A stretch of DNA of 49,423 nucleotides, from assembly GCA_910586345.1 (NCBI GenBank), contig CAJUHC010000006.1, positions 12,656 to 62,078 of the forward strand, read 5' to 3'. This DNA is from an uncultured Christensenella sp. Its GTDB lineage: Bacteria; Bacillota; Clostridia; Christensenellales; Borkfalkiaceae. The translations under genes and the position numbers were made by a program. The notes under the pieces were generated by a model. It was given only the letters and a program-made list of their open reading frames with translations. It did not search any database and was not told the DNA's origin. Shown one piece after another: positions 1 to 7,919 of this stretch (the first letter of the stretch is position 1; each line of letters opens with the position of its first letter).

Positions 1-2
1 AC

Positions 3-1274
3 GGGCTTGGCGGGAAAATCGAGAAAGCTAATGAAACGGCTGTCGCCGAGTTCGGAAGAACGGACTGCGAATTCGATAATAAGTCGCTCCTGTTTAAAGG
101 ACTTAAAGAAAAATCCGTGGTTTGGATGAGCCACAACGACCACATAGCAACGCTTCCCGAAGGTTTCCGTGCGATAGGACGCAGTGATAAGTGTCCTTAC
201 GGCGCCATAGAGAATCCCGAAAAGAAATTTTACGGAACGCAGTTTCACCCCGAAGTCAATCACACGGAACAGGGTTTCGATATGCTCGGTAACTTCCTGT
301 ACAATGTCTGCGGTTGCGGCGGCGACTGGACTATGGAAGAATACGCGCAGACTGCGATTTGTTCTATCCGCGAAAAAGTGGGGCAGGGAAAAGCTCTGCT
401 CGCGCTGTCGGGCGGAGTCGACAGTTCGGTCGCCTGCAAATTACTCGCAAAAGCAATCGGCGGACAGCTTACCTGCATTTTCGTCGACCACGGTCTTATG
501 CGTAAAAACGAGGGCGACGAAGTGGAGGCGGCTTTCGCGGACAGCGGAGTTAATTTCGTTCGCGTCGACGCGGGCGAGAGGTTTTTGGGTAAACTCAAAG
601 GAATTACGGAGCCCGAAGCTAAACGCAAGATAATCGGCGAAGAATTTATCCGCGTTTTCGAAGAAGAAGCGAAGAAAATCGGACGCGTAGATTATCTCGT
701 ACAGGGCACGATATATCCCGACGTTATAGAGTCGGGTTTAGGCGACGCGGCGGTGATAAAATCTCACCATAACGTAGGCGGTTTGCCCGATTACGTGGAT
801 TTCAAGGAAATAATCGAACCTTTGAGAATGTTGTTTAAAGACGAGGTACGTTCGCTCGGAATCGCGCTCGGACTCGACGAAAAACTCGTTTGGCGCCAGC
901 CTTTCCCCGGTCCGGGACTCGCTATAAGAATAATAGGAGAAATCACTCCCGAAAAGGTAGCGATTTTGCAGGAAGCTGACGCGATATTCCGCGAAGAAAT
1001 AGCCAGGGCCCGCCTCGACCGCGATATAAACCAGTATTTCGCCGTGCTTACCAATATGCGTTCAGTAGGGGTAATGGGCGACGGCAGGACTTACGATTAT
1101 ACGCTTGCGCTCCGAGGCGTATCCACGACCGACTTTATGACGGCTGATTTTTCGAGAATACCTTATGACGTGCTCGAAACGATTTCAAACCGCATAGTAA
1201 ACGAAGTAAAACATATCAACCGTATTGTGTACGATATAACGAGCAAACCGCCCGCAACCATAGAGTGGGAATAA
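3..1274 (+). CDS. guaA: GMP synthase (glutamine-hydrolysing), 5'-truncated by window edge
   Basis: Converts XMP to GMP using glutamine and ATP, the last step of guanylate synthesis in the cytoplasm. The reading frame is open from base 3, so the N-terminal part of the class I glutamine amidotransferase domain, including its catalytic Cys, lies outside the window. The visible part keeps the end of that domain (MSHNDH and the catalytic His-x-Glu in QFHPEV). It is followed by the ATP-pyrophosphatase domain with P-loop SGGVDSS and the C-terminal dimerisation domain ending in KPPATIEWE. The C-terminus is complete and typical. The next gene starts 43 bases downstream without a clear terminator between them. 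Confidence 0.97.
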   Translation, partial: GLGGKIEKANETAVAEFGRTDCEFDNKSLLFKGLKEKSVVWMSHNDHIATLPEGFRAIGRSDKCPYGAIENPEKKFYGTQFHPEVNHTEQGFDMLGNFLYNVCGCGGDWTMEEYAQTAICSIREKVGQGKALLALSGGVDSSVACKLLAKAIGGQLTCIFVDHGLMRKNEGDEVEAAFADSGVNFVRVDAGERFLGKLKGITEPEAKRKIIGEEFIRVFEEEAKKIGRVDYLVQGTIYPDVIESGLGDAAVIKSHHNVGGLPDYVDFKEIIEPLRMLFKDEVRSLGIALGLDEKLVWRQPFPGPGLAIRIIGEITPEKVAILQEADAIFREEIARARLDRDINQYFAVLTNMRSVGVMGDGRTYDYTLALRGVSTTDFMTADFSRIPYDVLETISNRIVNEVKHINRIVYDITSKPPATIEWE

Positions 1275-1317
1275 ATAACGGGCGCAAGAAGTTAATTGAT
1301 AACGGGGGGGGATTGAG

Positions 1318-2586
1318 TTGACGATTAAGTGTAAAGAAAACGTTTTCAAGATTATTATATTCGTCTGTATTTTAATATTTTGCGCCTGTGTATTGTTTAC
1401 GGGCTGTGCGCCGAAGAGCGTGAAAAAAGGCGGATACAGCGTGATTTACGCCGACGGAAACAACGTTAATAAAGAAATTGCCAAATTAATATCGGAAAAT
1501 ATCGGAAAAGCGTACGGGACCGATATAAAATGCAACCCCGATTCCGTCGCGGATTCGGGATACGAGATAGTCGTCGGCGCTACGAACCGCAGCGGCGGCG
1601 CAGGGGCAAAAGAGAATACTTACTGTATTTCCGGCAAGGGTAAAAAAATATTCCTCGAAAGCGATACCGCTTCGGGAATGATTGCCGCGGCGCAGAGATT
1701 TTTATCGGACGTTTCAAAAGACAGTACCGATTATTCCCGTCCCAGAGAGAATAAATATTTCGATTTGTCGCTTAAAGTTATGAGCTATAACATAAGAACT
1801 ACGGGCGAAGAGCGTTGGGACAGACTGAAAAGCGTAATTACGAGAAATTCTCCCGACATTTTAGGCACACAGGAAGTGTCGACTCACTGGCAAAATATTC
1901 TCAAAACTGAATTGACCGATTATACCTGCGTGGGAGAAGGACGCGGCGATTCGGGAAATGAAGCGGGATATATTTTTTTCAAAACCGACAAATTCGAGCT
2001 TATAGAAGACGGTACGCGCTGGTACACGTCCACGCCCGATAAACCTTCCAAGCTGGAAGACAGCACGTACACGAGAATTTACACTTACGCGCGTTTAAAG
2101 AGATTATCCGACGATTCGGAATTCGTATTTATCAATACCCATCTCGATTTGAATCAAGGAGCGAGAATGGAGTCGGTAAAAATGCTTATTGATTTTGTCG
2201 CAGAGGAATTTGATTTGCCCTGTTATATAACGGGAGATTTCAATACGGGCGACAACCAAACGTACAAAAACGGAGTATGGGGCTATCTCGAAGCCGACGA
2301 GTATGACGCAGACGATTTGCTCGAAGAAAACGGTTTCAATAATTCGCGTTTGTTTGCGGCGGTTTCCGACGAACATTATACTTATCCGAGTACGCTTTAT
2401 CCTTCCGACGAAAAAGCCGATAAACGGATAATCGATTACTGTTTTGTAAAGGGAAACGTGCTTGTCGGGAAATACTCGGTCGACGCCGAATTGCCGGATT
2501 TATTTACAGAAGTTTCGGGTCTGGGAAACGACGCTTCCGACCATTATCCTATTGTCTGCGAAACCGTTCTTTATAATGATTTTTGA
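1318..2586 (+). CDS. Endonuclease/exonuclease/phosphatase-fold lipoprotein
   Basis: Predicted secreted lipoprotein of 422 residues. It has a basic start, a hydrophobic segment and lipobox LFTGC near residue 30. Residues about 40-150 form a separate N-terminal domain containing EIVVGATNR, a signature I associate with carbohydrate-enzyme N-terminal modules. Residues about 155-420 are an EEP (DNase I-like) phosphodiesterase domain: SYNIR, TQEVS, NTHLD, GDFNTG and the final SDHYP supply the usual metal and catalytic residues. The start is TTG, preceded by a run of eight G at 1304-1311 that would act as ribosome binding site. The substrate cannot be told (nucleic acid, phospholipid or sugar phosphate). 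Catalytic motifs look intact. Confidence 0.85.
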   Translation: MTIKCKENVFKIIIFVCILIFCACVLFTGCAPKSVKKGGYSVIYADGNNVNKEIAKLISENIGKAYGTDIKCNPDSVADSGYEIVVGATNRSGGAGAKENTYCISGKGKKIFLESDTASGMIAAAQRFLSDVSKDSTDYSRPRENKYFDLSLKVMSYNIRTTGEERWDRLKSVITRNSPDILGTQEVSTHWQNILKTELTDYTCVGEGRGDSGNEAGYIFFKTDKFELIEDGTRWYTSTPDKPSKLEDSTYTRIYTYARLKRLSDDSEFVFINTHLDLNQGARMESVKMLIDFVAEEFDLPCYITGDFNTGDNQTYKNGVWGYLEADEYDADDLLEENGFNNSRLFAAVSDEHYTYPSTLYPSDEKADKRIIDYCFVKGNVLVGKYSVDAELPDLFTEVSGLGNDASDHYPIVCETVLYNDF

Positions 2587-2603
2587 AATTCAGGAGAAAC
2601 GAA

Positions 2604-3440
2604 ATGCAAAACGTGATTTTAAACGACGGTAAAAGTATTCCGATGCTCGGTTACGGAGTGTTCGAAATTCCCGATAAAGATTGTACAGACTGCGTAATCC
2701 GCGCAATAGATTGCGGATACAGGCATATCGACACGGCGCAGATTTACGGCAACGAAAGCGGGACGGGCAGAGCTTTGAAAGAGTGCGGAATTCCGCGAGG
2801 CGATTTGTTTGTAACCTCCAAAGTCTGGGTCAAAGAATTCGGATACGATAAAACGCTTAAAAGCATTGATTTATCGCTTAAAAAATTACAGACCGATTAT
2901 ATAGATTTGATGCTTCTACACCGTCCGTATTTCGATTATATAAACGCTTGGAAAGCTTTGGAAACCGCGCTCGCAGAGGGAAAGGTTAAGTCTATAGGAC
3001 TGAGCAATTTCACAATAAAACAGACGACGGAGATTTTAAATATCGCAAAAGTGAAACCGGCGGTCAATCAGATAGAACTGCACCCGTATTACGGTCAGAA
3101 AAAACTCAAAGAGTTTTTGGTTAAAAGCGGTATCGCAATCGAGGCTTGGTATCCTCTCGGACACGGAAATAAAAATCTTATAGGAAATCCGCTGTTTATA
3201 AAGCTTTCCGAAAAGTACGGCAAAACCCCGTCTCAGATAATATTGAGGTGGCACGTTCAGAGCGGTAATATAATATTCCCCAAAACCCGAAGCGACACGC
3301 ATATGAAAGAAAACCTCGAAATTTTCTCGTTTGAATTATCGGCGGATGATATGAACGCTATAAACGCATTGGATAAAAACAAAGCATTGTTCACCGTCCC
3401 CGACTGGGTTCAGAAATTGCAGGTTAAATTAAGCAGATAA
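2604..3440 (+). CDS. Aldo/keto reductase
   Basis: NADPH-dependent aldo/keto reductase family enzyme of 278 residues, close to the family norm. The AKR tetrad is visible: Asp in HIDTAQ, Tyr in QIYGNE, Lys in TSKVW and His in LLHRPY. The C-terminal NADP-binding segment FPKTRS and the IGLSNF motif are also present. I chose ATG 2604 over the upstream TTG because AGGAGA lies 7 bases before it and MQNVILNDG is the usual AKR start. It follows the EEP lipoprotein gene after 17 bases, so the two are probably cotranscribed. Substrate unknown; related enzymes reduce methylglyoxal, xylose or 2,5-diketogluconate. Confidence 0.93.
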   Translation: MQNVILNDGKSIPMLGYGVFEIPDKDCTDCVIRAIDCGYRHIDTAQIYGNESGTGRALKECGIPRGDLFVTSKVWVKEFGYDKTLKSIDLSLKKLQTDYIDLMLLHRPYFDYINAWKALETALAEGKVKSIGLSNFTIKQTTEILNIAKVKPAVNQIELHPYYGQKKLKEFLVKSGIAIEAWYPLGHGNKNLIGNPLFIKLSEKYGKTPSQIILRWHVQSGNIIFPKTRSDTHMKENLEIFSFELSADDMNAINALDKNKALFTVPDWVQKLQVKLSR

Positions 3441-3474
3441 AAAAGAACGTCCCGTAAAGGACGTTCTTTTAAAT
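3441..3474. terminator. Bidirectional intrinsic terminator between aldo/keto reductase and ECF S-component genes
   Basis: A 12-bp perfect inverted repeat (arms 3441-3452 and 3459-3470, loop 6) starts right after the reductase stop codon and ends a few bases before the stop of the convergent gene. A- and T-rich flanks on both sides let it work for both strands. Confidence 0.85.
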
Positions 3475-4233
3475 TTATACTTTTTCCAAAACCGAGTTTA
3501 ACGGCGCGAACAGCGTACTCACCGTTACGATTGTGCAAACGGTCTGCGGAAGCATCGCCGTAAACGATGCGTAAAAATACGCAAGCGCGGTCATACGCGA
3601 ATATCCGAAAAACAGCGGAGTGATTAAATCGTCCAAAAGCGTAAAACATACCGTGCAGACCGCCGCAATGCTTGCAAACGTCAAAAGTTTCAGAGCGCGT
3701 CCCGTGTTTTTTTTGAACGCTTTTTCAGCAATCAAAAGGCAGTCGAACGTTACGCATAAAACCGCGCACAGTGCGGACGTTAAGCACAACAGTACGTCTA
3801 CGGCGGTTTTATATACGGCCGATATCTTTATGAGTCCGAGACCGCAGCATACTGCGCTTAAGACCGCTAAACCCGATAAAAGTACGTTTACCGCAACCGC
3901 GAAATACCACGGGTATTTATCGAACGTACTTTGTCCGACGTGTCCCAACCCTCCGAAAACAGCGCAGAGAGACGGATAATAAATAAGATATAAAATTATA
4001 ACCGTAGGATAGAATCCGAAAATAATACTTCTTAAAAGCGAAAATGCGACGGCACAGACAACACCGTCGCGTATTCCGAATCTATACGAAAAACATATAA
4101 AAAGAAGCGTAACTATTTCTACGCCCGAAACGAAAGAAAATACGTACTGCGCGCCCGTAATAAGAGCGCTCGCAACGGCGGTATACGCGATTTCTTTGGC
4201 GGGCGACGGCTTTTTGGTTTTTCTGCACTGCAT
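3475..4233 (-). CDS. ECF transporter S component (membrane vitamin-uptake subunit)
   Basis: Polytopic membrane protein of 252 residues with about six hydrophobic segments. The order KEIAYTAVASALI, then VEIVTLLFICF, then FGIRDG, then IIFGFYP resembles the ECF S-components found beside DUF4430 lipoproteins in Clostridia. S-components bind a vitamin and use a shared EcfA-EcfA'-EcfT module, which is not in this window. The gene starts 4 bases after the DUF4430 gene ends, so the two form one operon. It is longer than the usual 180-200 residues. The substrate is not known; because of the partner's domain, a corrinoid is one possibility. Confidence 0.7.
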   Translation of the reverse strand: MQCRKTKKPSPAKEIAYTAVASALITGAQYVFSFVSGVEIVTLLFICFSYRFGIRDGVVCAVAFSLLRSIIFGFYPTVIILYLIYYPSLCAVFGGLGHVGQSTFDKYPWYFAVAVNVLLSGLAVLSAVCCGLGLIKISAVYKTAVDVLLCLTSALCAVLCVTFDCLLIAEKAFKKNTGRALKLLTFASIAAVCTVCFTLLDDLITPLFFGYSRMTALAYFYASFTAMLPQTVCTIVTVSTLFAPLNSVLEKV

Positions 4234-4237
4234 CGGT

Positions 4238-4708
4238 TTAATTTCCGTACGGTACGTAAGCTAATATGTACGAGTGACCGTCAAGGCAGGGAATACCCGA
4301 AAAACCGTAGTTTGCATAATAATAAGTCTTGCCGTTATATTCGCAGATATTGTTGTCCGACGCGTAAATGACGCCTTCGGATTCAGTGAAATCAAGGTAT
4401 AACGACCAATATTTACCCGAAGTAAAATCGGCGGAAAATTCTTCTTTCAAACCGTCGACCGCGGTAATATAAAGTCCGTATTCGCCGTCGTAACCGTCGT
4501 AATTCAATTCGCCTTTCTCTTTAAGTGTTTTCAGATAATCGGCGACGGTCGCGCCCGCTTGAAAATTTTCGGACTTTGCCGTAAATACGTAACAGGTTTT
4601 TTCGTCTATTTCGGTTTTGACGACTTTGCCGCTGTTACAGCCCGTAAAAGCGCACAGGCAAACCGTACAAAGCATTGCAATAAAAAGCGGTAAAAATTTT
4701 TTCTTCAT
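4238..4708 (-). CDS. DUF4430 (transcobalamin-like C-terminal domain) lipoprotein
   Basis: Predicted cell-surface lipoprotein of 156 residues. It has start MKKKFLPLF, a hydrophobic signal, lipobox FTGC near residue 24, and one DUF4430 domain (about 40-156) with the conserved run toward GYDGEYGLYITAVDG, then YWSLYLDF and a final SYILAYVPYG. DUF4430 is classified as related to the C-terminal domain of transcobalamin/intrinsic factor, so ligand capture at the surface is a reasonable inference. I chose the internal ATG because the longer frame adds 21 non-signal residues and would start upstream of the -10 box. It is first in an operon with the ECF S-component gene and divergent from bioY. No obvious ribosome binding site is visible. 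Confidence 0.8.
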   Translation of the reverse strand: MKKKFLPLFIAMLCTVCLCAFTGCNSGKVVKTEIDEKTCYVFTAKSENFQAGATVADYLKTLKEKGELNYDGYDGEYGLYITAVDGLKEEFSADFTSGKYWSLYLDFTESEGVIYASDNNICEYNGKTYYYANYGFSGIPCLDGHSYILAYVPYGN

Positions 4709-4742
4709 AATTTCGTAAAAGCGTTTTTTTATATTTAATACG

Positions 4743-4771
4743 ATTATACTATTTTGATTTACAAACGTCAA
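4743..4771 (-). promoter_or_regulatory. Sigma-A-type promoter for the DUF4430/ECF operon
   Basis: On the minus strand, TTGACG (4771-4766), a 17-base spacer and TATAAT (4748-4743) give a start near 4736 and a leader of about 28 bases. The elements interleave with the opposite-facing bioY promoter. No cobalamin riboswitch fits in so short a leader. Confidence 0.7.
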
Positions 4772-4786
4772 TATTTTTTATATAAT
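4758..4786 (+). promoter_or_regulatory. Sigma-A-type promoter for bioY (leaderless)
   Basis: TTTACA (4758-4763), 17-base spacer, TATAAT (4781-4786). The expected start of transcription, about 7 bases after the -10 box, falls on the A of the bioY ATG at 4793, so the mRNA is predicted to be leaderless. Confidence 0.72.
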
Positions 4787-4792
4787 GTAGAT

Positions 4793-5356
4793 ATGAAATC
4801 AAACGGTAAATTAATCGCCGCCGACATAGCGGAATGTGCGCTGTTCGTCGTTTTAATGGTTGTAGCGGCTTTCGTTCAGATACCGTTCCCGCTCGTCCCT
4901 CTGACGTTCCAGACGGTAATAAGTGTGTTGGCAGGGCTTCTTCTGGGCTGGAAAAAGGGCGTTATCAGTATGTCCGTATACTGCTTTACGGGGCTTGTCG
5001 GAATACCCGTATTTTCTGCGGGCGGCGGAATTTATTACGTTTTGAAACCGTCGTTTGGATATATACTCGGATTTATAGCTTCGGCGGGAGTTGCGGGGCT
5101 TATCGCAAACAGAGCCAATCTTCCGCTTTGGCGATATATCGTCGCGGCGGTGGCTGCGTTTGCGGTAGATTACGCCGTCGGTATCCCTTATTGTATGTTC
5201 GCGGCGAAGCTGTTAAACGTTGAGAATCTTACTAAACTTTTGATAACGGGCAATCTCGTTTATATGCCGAAAGATTTGGTTTTAAGCGTACTTGCGGCAT
5301 TTCTTGCAAAGATAGTCGCGCCGGTAGTAAGACGGAGCGGAAACAGGATAGTTTGA
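4793..5356 (+). CDS. bioY: Biotin ECF transporter S component BioY
   Basis: Membrane protein of 187 residues that binds biotin and imports it with an ECF energising module (not in the window). Family hallmarks are visible: QIPFPLVPLTFQT, LLGWKKG, a Y-x3-G-x2-G-x-PVF loop and the GYILGF segment. Start ATG 4793 is preferred over the longer frame because it matches the BioY N-terminus and coincides with the predicted transcription start. There is no Shine-Dalgarno sequence. The gene diverges from the DUF4430/ECF operon, with interleaved promoters. alr follows after 53 bases with no terminator between them, so they may be cotranscribed. Confidence 0.93.
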   Translation: MKSNGKLIAADIAECALFVVLMVVAAFVQIPFPLVPLTFQTVISVLAGLLLGWKKGVISMSVYCFTGLVGIPVFSAGGGIYYVLKPSFGYILGFIASAGVAGLIANRANLPLWRYIVAAVAAFAVDYAVGIPYCMFAAKLLNVENLTKLLITGNLVYMPKDLVLSVLAAFLAKIVAPVVRRSGNRIV

Positions 5357-5409
5357 AACTGTTTTTTATCCCGCGCACAAGCGCCGTAATATAAATCATA
5401 ATATACGGT

Positions 5410-6384
5410 ATGCAAAGAACCGTTTCTAAAATAAATTTACCCGCTATACGCCGCAACGCGTTGAAAATCAGAAGTCTTTGCAAAAATTCCGGTTTTTTAG
5501 CGGTTGTAAAAGCGGACGCGTACGGTCACGGCGCGGAGGAAGTTTCAAGATATATAGAGGACGTCGTCGACGGCTTCTGCGTCGCGATAATAGAAGAGGG
5601 GATATCCTTGCGCGTGGCGGGAATTTCCAAACCCGTGCTCGTTTTAACGCCCCCTTTGGACGAATATGACGCTGCGCGCGCAGAAGCGTATAATCTTACG
5701 TTGACCGTAAATTCGGTCAAGACCGCAAAACTTGTGAGAGGTCTGCCTTGTCATATTAAAGTAAACACGGGTATGAACCGTCTCGGTTGCAATCTTAACG
5801 AGCTTCCGAGGCTTATTGAAAGATTACCGCCCGAAAATATACGGGGAGTTTACTCGCATCTGTTTGCTCCGCAAAGCGACTTTGCTAGCGCAAAACAGTT
5901 TGAATTGTTCGAACAGGCGGTAAAAATCGTAAAGTCGGTAAATCCGACGGCTGCGGCGCATTTGTCCGCGAGCGGAGGACTTTTAAGAGGCGGGAAATAT
6001 TTGTTCGACCTCGTCCGATGCGGAATACTTCTTTACGGTTACTGTCCGTCGGGCTTCACGTTAAAAGGCTTGGAGCCCGCGCTCAAAGTTTACGCGCGCA
6101 GAACCCAGACGACTGAATTTATAGGCGGAGGAGTCGGTTACGGCTTTGCGGAAAAAAATTACCGCACGTTGAGCTCGTACAGGTGCGGTTACGCGGACGG
6201 TTTTTCAAGGACCGTTCCGCTCGGCGAAAAAACGCTGTGTATGGACGCGTTCGTATCTGCTTCGGGCGGAGAAACGCTCTGCGTTATGAACGACGCGGAC
6301 GAATACGCAAAGCGTATGGGAACTATTTCGTACGAAGTTCTGACAAGCGTCACCCGCCGTTCTGAAAGAATTTATGAAAGATGA
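5410..6384 (+). CDS. alr: Alanine racemase
   Basis: PLP enzyme making D-alanine for peptidoglycan. Lys34 in VVKADAYGHG is the Schiff-base lysine and Tyr244 in GVGYGF is the second catalytic base. The barrel motifs HIKVNTGMNRLG and RCGILLYG are present, as is CMD near the C-terminal domain. At 324 residues it is shorter than the usual 360-390, mostly from a compact C-terminal beta domain. No ribosome binding site is evident before ATG 5410. The 3' end overlaps the next gene by 11 bases, which suggests coupled translation. Confidence 0.95.
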   Translation: MQRTVSKINLPAIRRNALKIRSLCKNSGFLAVVKADAYGHGAEEVSRYIEDVVDGFCVAIIEEGISLRVAGISKPVLVLTPPLDEYDAARAEAYNLTLTVNSVKTAKLVRGLPCHIKVNTGMNRLGCNLNELPRLIERLPPENIRGVYSHLFAPQSDFASAKQFELFEQAVKIVKSVNPTAAAHLSASGGLLRGGKYLFDLVRCGILLYGYCPSGFTLKGLEPALKVYARRTQTTEFIGGGVGYGFAEKNYRTLSSYRCGYADGFSRTVPLGEKTLCMDAFVSASGGETLCVMNDADEYAKRMGTISYEVLTSVTRRSERIYER

Positions 6385-6895
6385 ACTCCGTAAACAACTT
6401 AAAATAAGACGCGCTCTTTTTCAGGGCGAAGCGCGGGAGCGCGCAGATATTGCGATATGCGAAAAATTTTTATCCTCGTTCTCGCGGTACGAAAGTTTTT
6501 TTATATATAACAGTTTTTCGTCGGAAGCCGATACCAAACGTATAACGGGTGCGCTTTTGGACGCGGGTAAACGCGTATATCTTCCTCGGGTAGAGGGCTT
6601 GCATATGCGCGCGGTGCCTTACGGCAAAACGCAAATAGGCGCGTACGGTATCGAAGAACCGTCGGGACAGGCTTTCGAAGGCGAAATACAGGTAACACTC
6701 GTACCGTTGCTCGCCGTAAATAAAAAGCTTTACCGCGTAGGTTACGGCAAAGGTTATTATGACAGATATTTGAAGAACAGACGTACTTTAAAAATCGGAC
6801 TCGGTTATTCGTTTCAGATTGAGGAATTTAAAGAAGACGAATGGGACGAGCCTCTCGACGCGTTCGTGTGCGAAAAGGAAATTTACGAAAAATGA
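6374..6895 (+). CDS. 5-formyltetrahydrofolate cyclo-ligase
   Basis: ATP-dependent enzyme (MTHFS/FAU1/YgfA family) that converts 5-formyl-THF to 5,10-methenyl-THF, returning folate to the active one-carbon pool. It has 173 residues, normal for the family. The N-terminal basic helix (KQLKIRRALF), the central YLPRVEG and the diagnostic GYGKGYYDRYL near residue 120 are all present. It overlaps alr by 11 bases and rsmD by 4 (ATGA), so it lies within a translationally coupled string. Confidence 0.94.
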   Translation: MKDELRKQLKIRRALFQGEARERADIAICEKFLSSFSRYESFFIYNSFSSEADTKRITGALLDAGKRVYLPRVEGLHMRAVPYGKTQIGAYGIEEPSGQAFEGEIQVTLVPLLAVNKKLYRVGYGKGYYDRYLKNRRTLKIGLGYSFQIEEFKEDEWDEPLDAFVCEKEIYEK

Positions 6896-7428
6896 GAATA
6901 ATATCCGGCAAATACAGAGGAATGAATCTTGCGGAATTCAAAGGCAATGAAATCCGTCCGACAGCCGACAGAGTAAAGGAAAGTCTTTTCAATATCCTTT
7001 CGGAAAAGACTTTCGGAGCGAGAGTTCTCGACCTGTTCTGCGGAAGCGGAAACCTCGGTATCGAAAGTATTTCGCGCGGCGCGGATTTCGTGCATTTCAA
7101 CGATATATCGAAGGACAGCGTATCGGTATTGAAAAAAAATCTTTCAAGACTTAAAGATAATAATTTCGCGGTGACGGTGCAGGATTATTCACTGTGCCTT
7201 TCGAGGGTAAAGGGTTTCGATTTGATTTTTATAGACCCGCCGTATGCGAAAGATTTCGGCGTCGGCGCGCTTGAAATAATAGGCGGAGAAAAAATTTTAA
7301 ACGAAGACGGAATTGCGGTATTGGAGCGGGACAGAAGTTTTTCGGGCGAAATATCGGGGCTCGAAGAATACGACGAGCGAAAATACGGGAGAGTATATTT
7401 AACCTTTTTCAGAGGCGTAAATTTATGA
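6892..7428 (+). CDS. rsmD: 16S rRNA (guanine966-N2)-methyltransferase RsmD
   Basis: SAM-dependent methyltransferase of 178 residues that modifies G966 (E. coli numbering) of 16S rRNA. It has the RsmD start RIISGKYRG, SAM motif DLFCGSGNLGIE and catalytic FIDPPYA (the (N/D)PPY motif for exocyclic amines). ATG 6892 overlaps the previous stop codon (ATGA). The longer frame would add 17 residues read from inside the previous gene. The stop overlaps coaD by 4 bases. The rsmD-coaD pair is conserved widely in Bacillota (ylbH-ylbI in B. subtilis). Confidence 0.95.
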   Translation: MRIISGKYRGMNLAEFKGNEIRPTADRVKESLFNILSEKTFGARVLDLFCGSGNLGIESISRGADFVHFNDISKDSVSVLKKNLSRLKDNNFAVTVQDYSLCLSRVKGFDLIFIDPPYAKDFGVGALEIIGGEKILNEDGIAVLERDRSFSGEISGLEEYDERKYGRVYLTFFRGVNL

Positions 7429-7919
7429 ACAGAAAATGCGTATTCGCGGGTACTTTCGACCCGCCTACAATCGGGCATCAGCGCGTAATCCGCGACTGCC
7501 TTAAAATATTCGACGAAGCGGTGGTCGCTGTTATGGTAAACACCGACAAAACGCCGCTCTTTACCGAAGAAGAGAGAAAAAATCTTCTTTGCAAACTTTT
7601 CAGAGACGATAAACGCGTTAAAGTGATTGTTTTCAAAGGCGCGGTAGTTGACTTGTTGGAGCAGGAAAATACGCCGTTCTACGTACGCGGTATACGGAAC
7701 ACTGTCGACTTCGAATATGAAAACGCTAATTTTTTCGCCAACAAAAAATTAAAAAAAGATATAGTTACCGTTTATTTGCCGGCGGAACAGGACAGTCTGC
7801 ATATAAGTTCCACGCTCGTGAAAAATTCGGTAAAATTCAAAAAACAGTACGCGGATTACGTACCCGACGAGATACTGCCCGACATAATAAAACTATTGGA
7901 GGAGAAAGATGTTCGCTAA
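7425..7919 (+). CDS. coaD: Phosphopantetheine adenylyltransferase
   Basis: Fourth step of coenzyme A synthesis: 4'-phosphopantetheine plus ATP gives dephospho-CoA. It has 164 residues. The nucleotidyltransferase motif appears as TFDPPTIGH (T-x-G-H), with YVRGIRN in the middle and ISSTLVK near residue 125, as in CoaD. It starts inside the rsmD stop (ATGA) and overlaps the next start by 11 bases. Confidence 0.96.
   Translation: MNRKCVFAGTFDPPTIGHQRVIRDCLKIFDEAVVAVMVNTDKTPLFTEEERKNLLCKLFRDDKRVKVIVFKGAVVDLLEQENTPFYVRGIRNTVDFEYENANFFANKKLKKDIVTVYLPAEQDSLHISSTLVKNSVKFKKQYADYVPDEILPDIIKLLEEKDVR

Noticed and set aside
4238..4708. Cobalamin riboswitch before the DUF4430 gene
   Set aside because: The predicted leader is only about 28 bases and lacks a B12-box.
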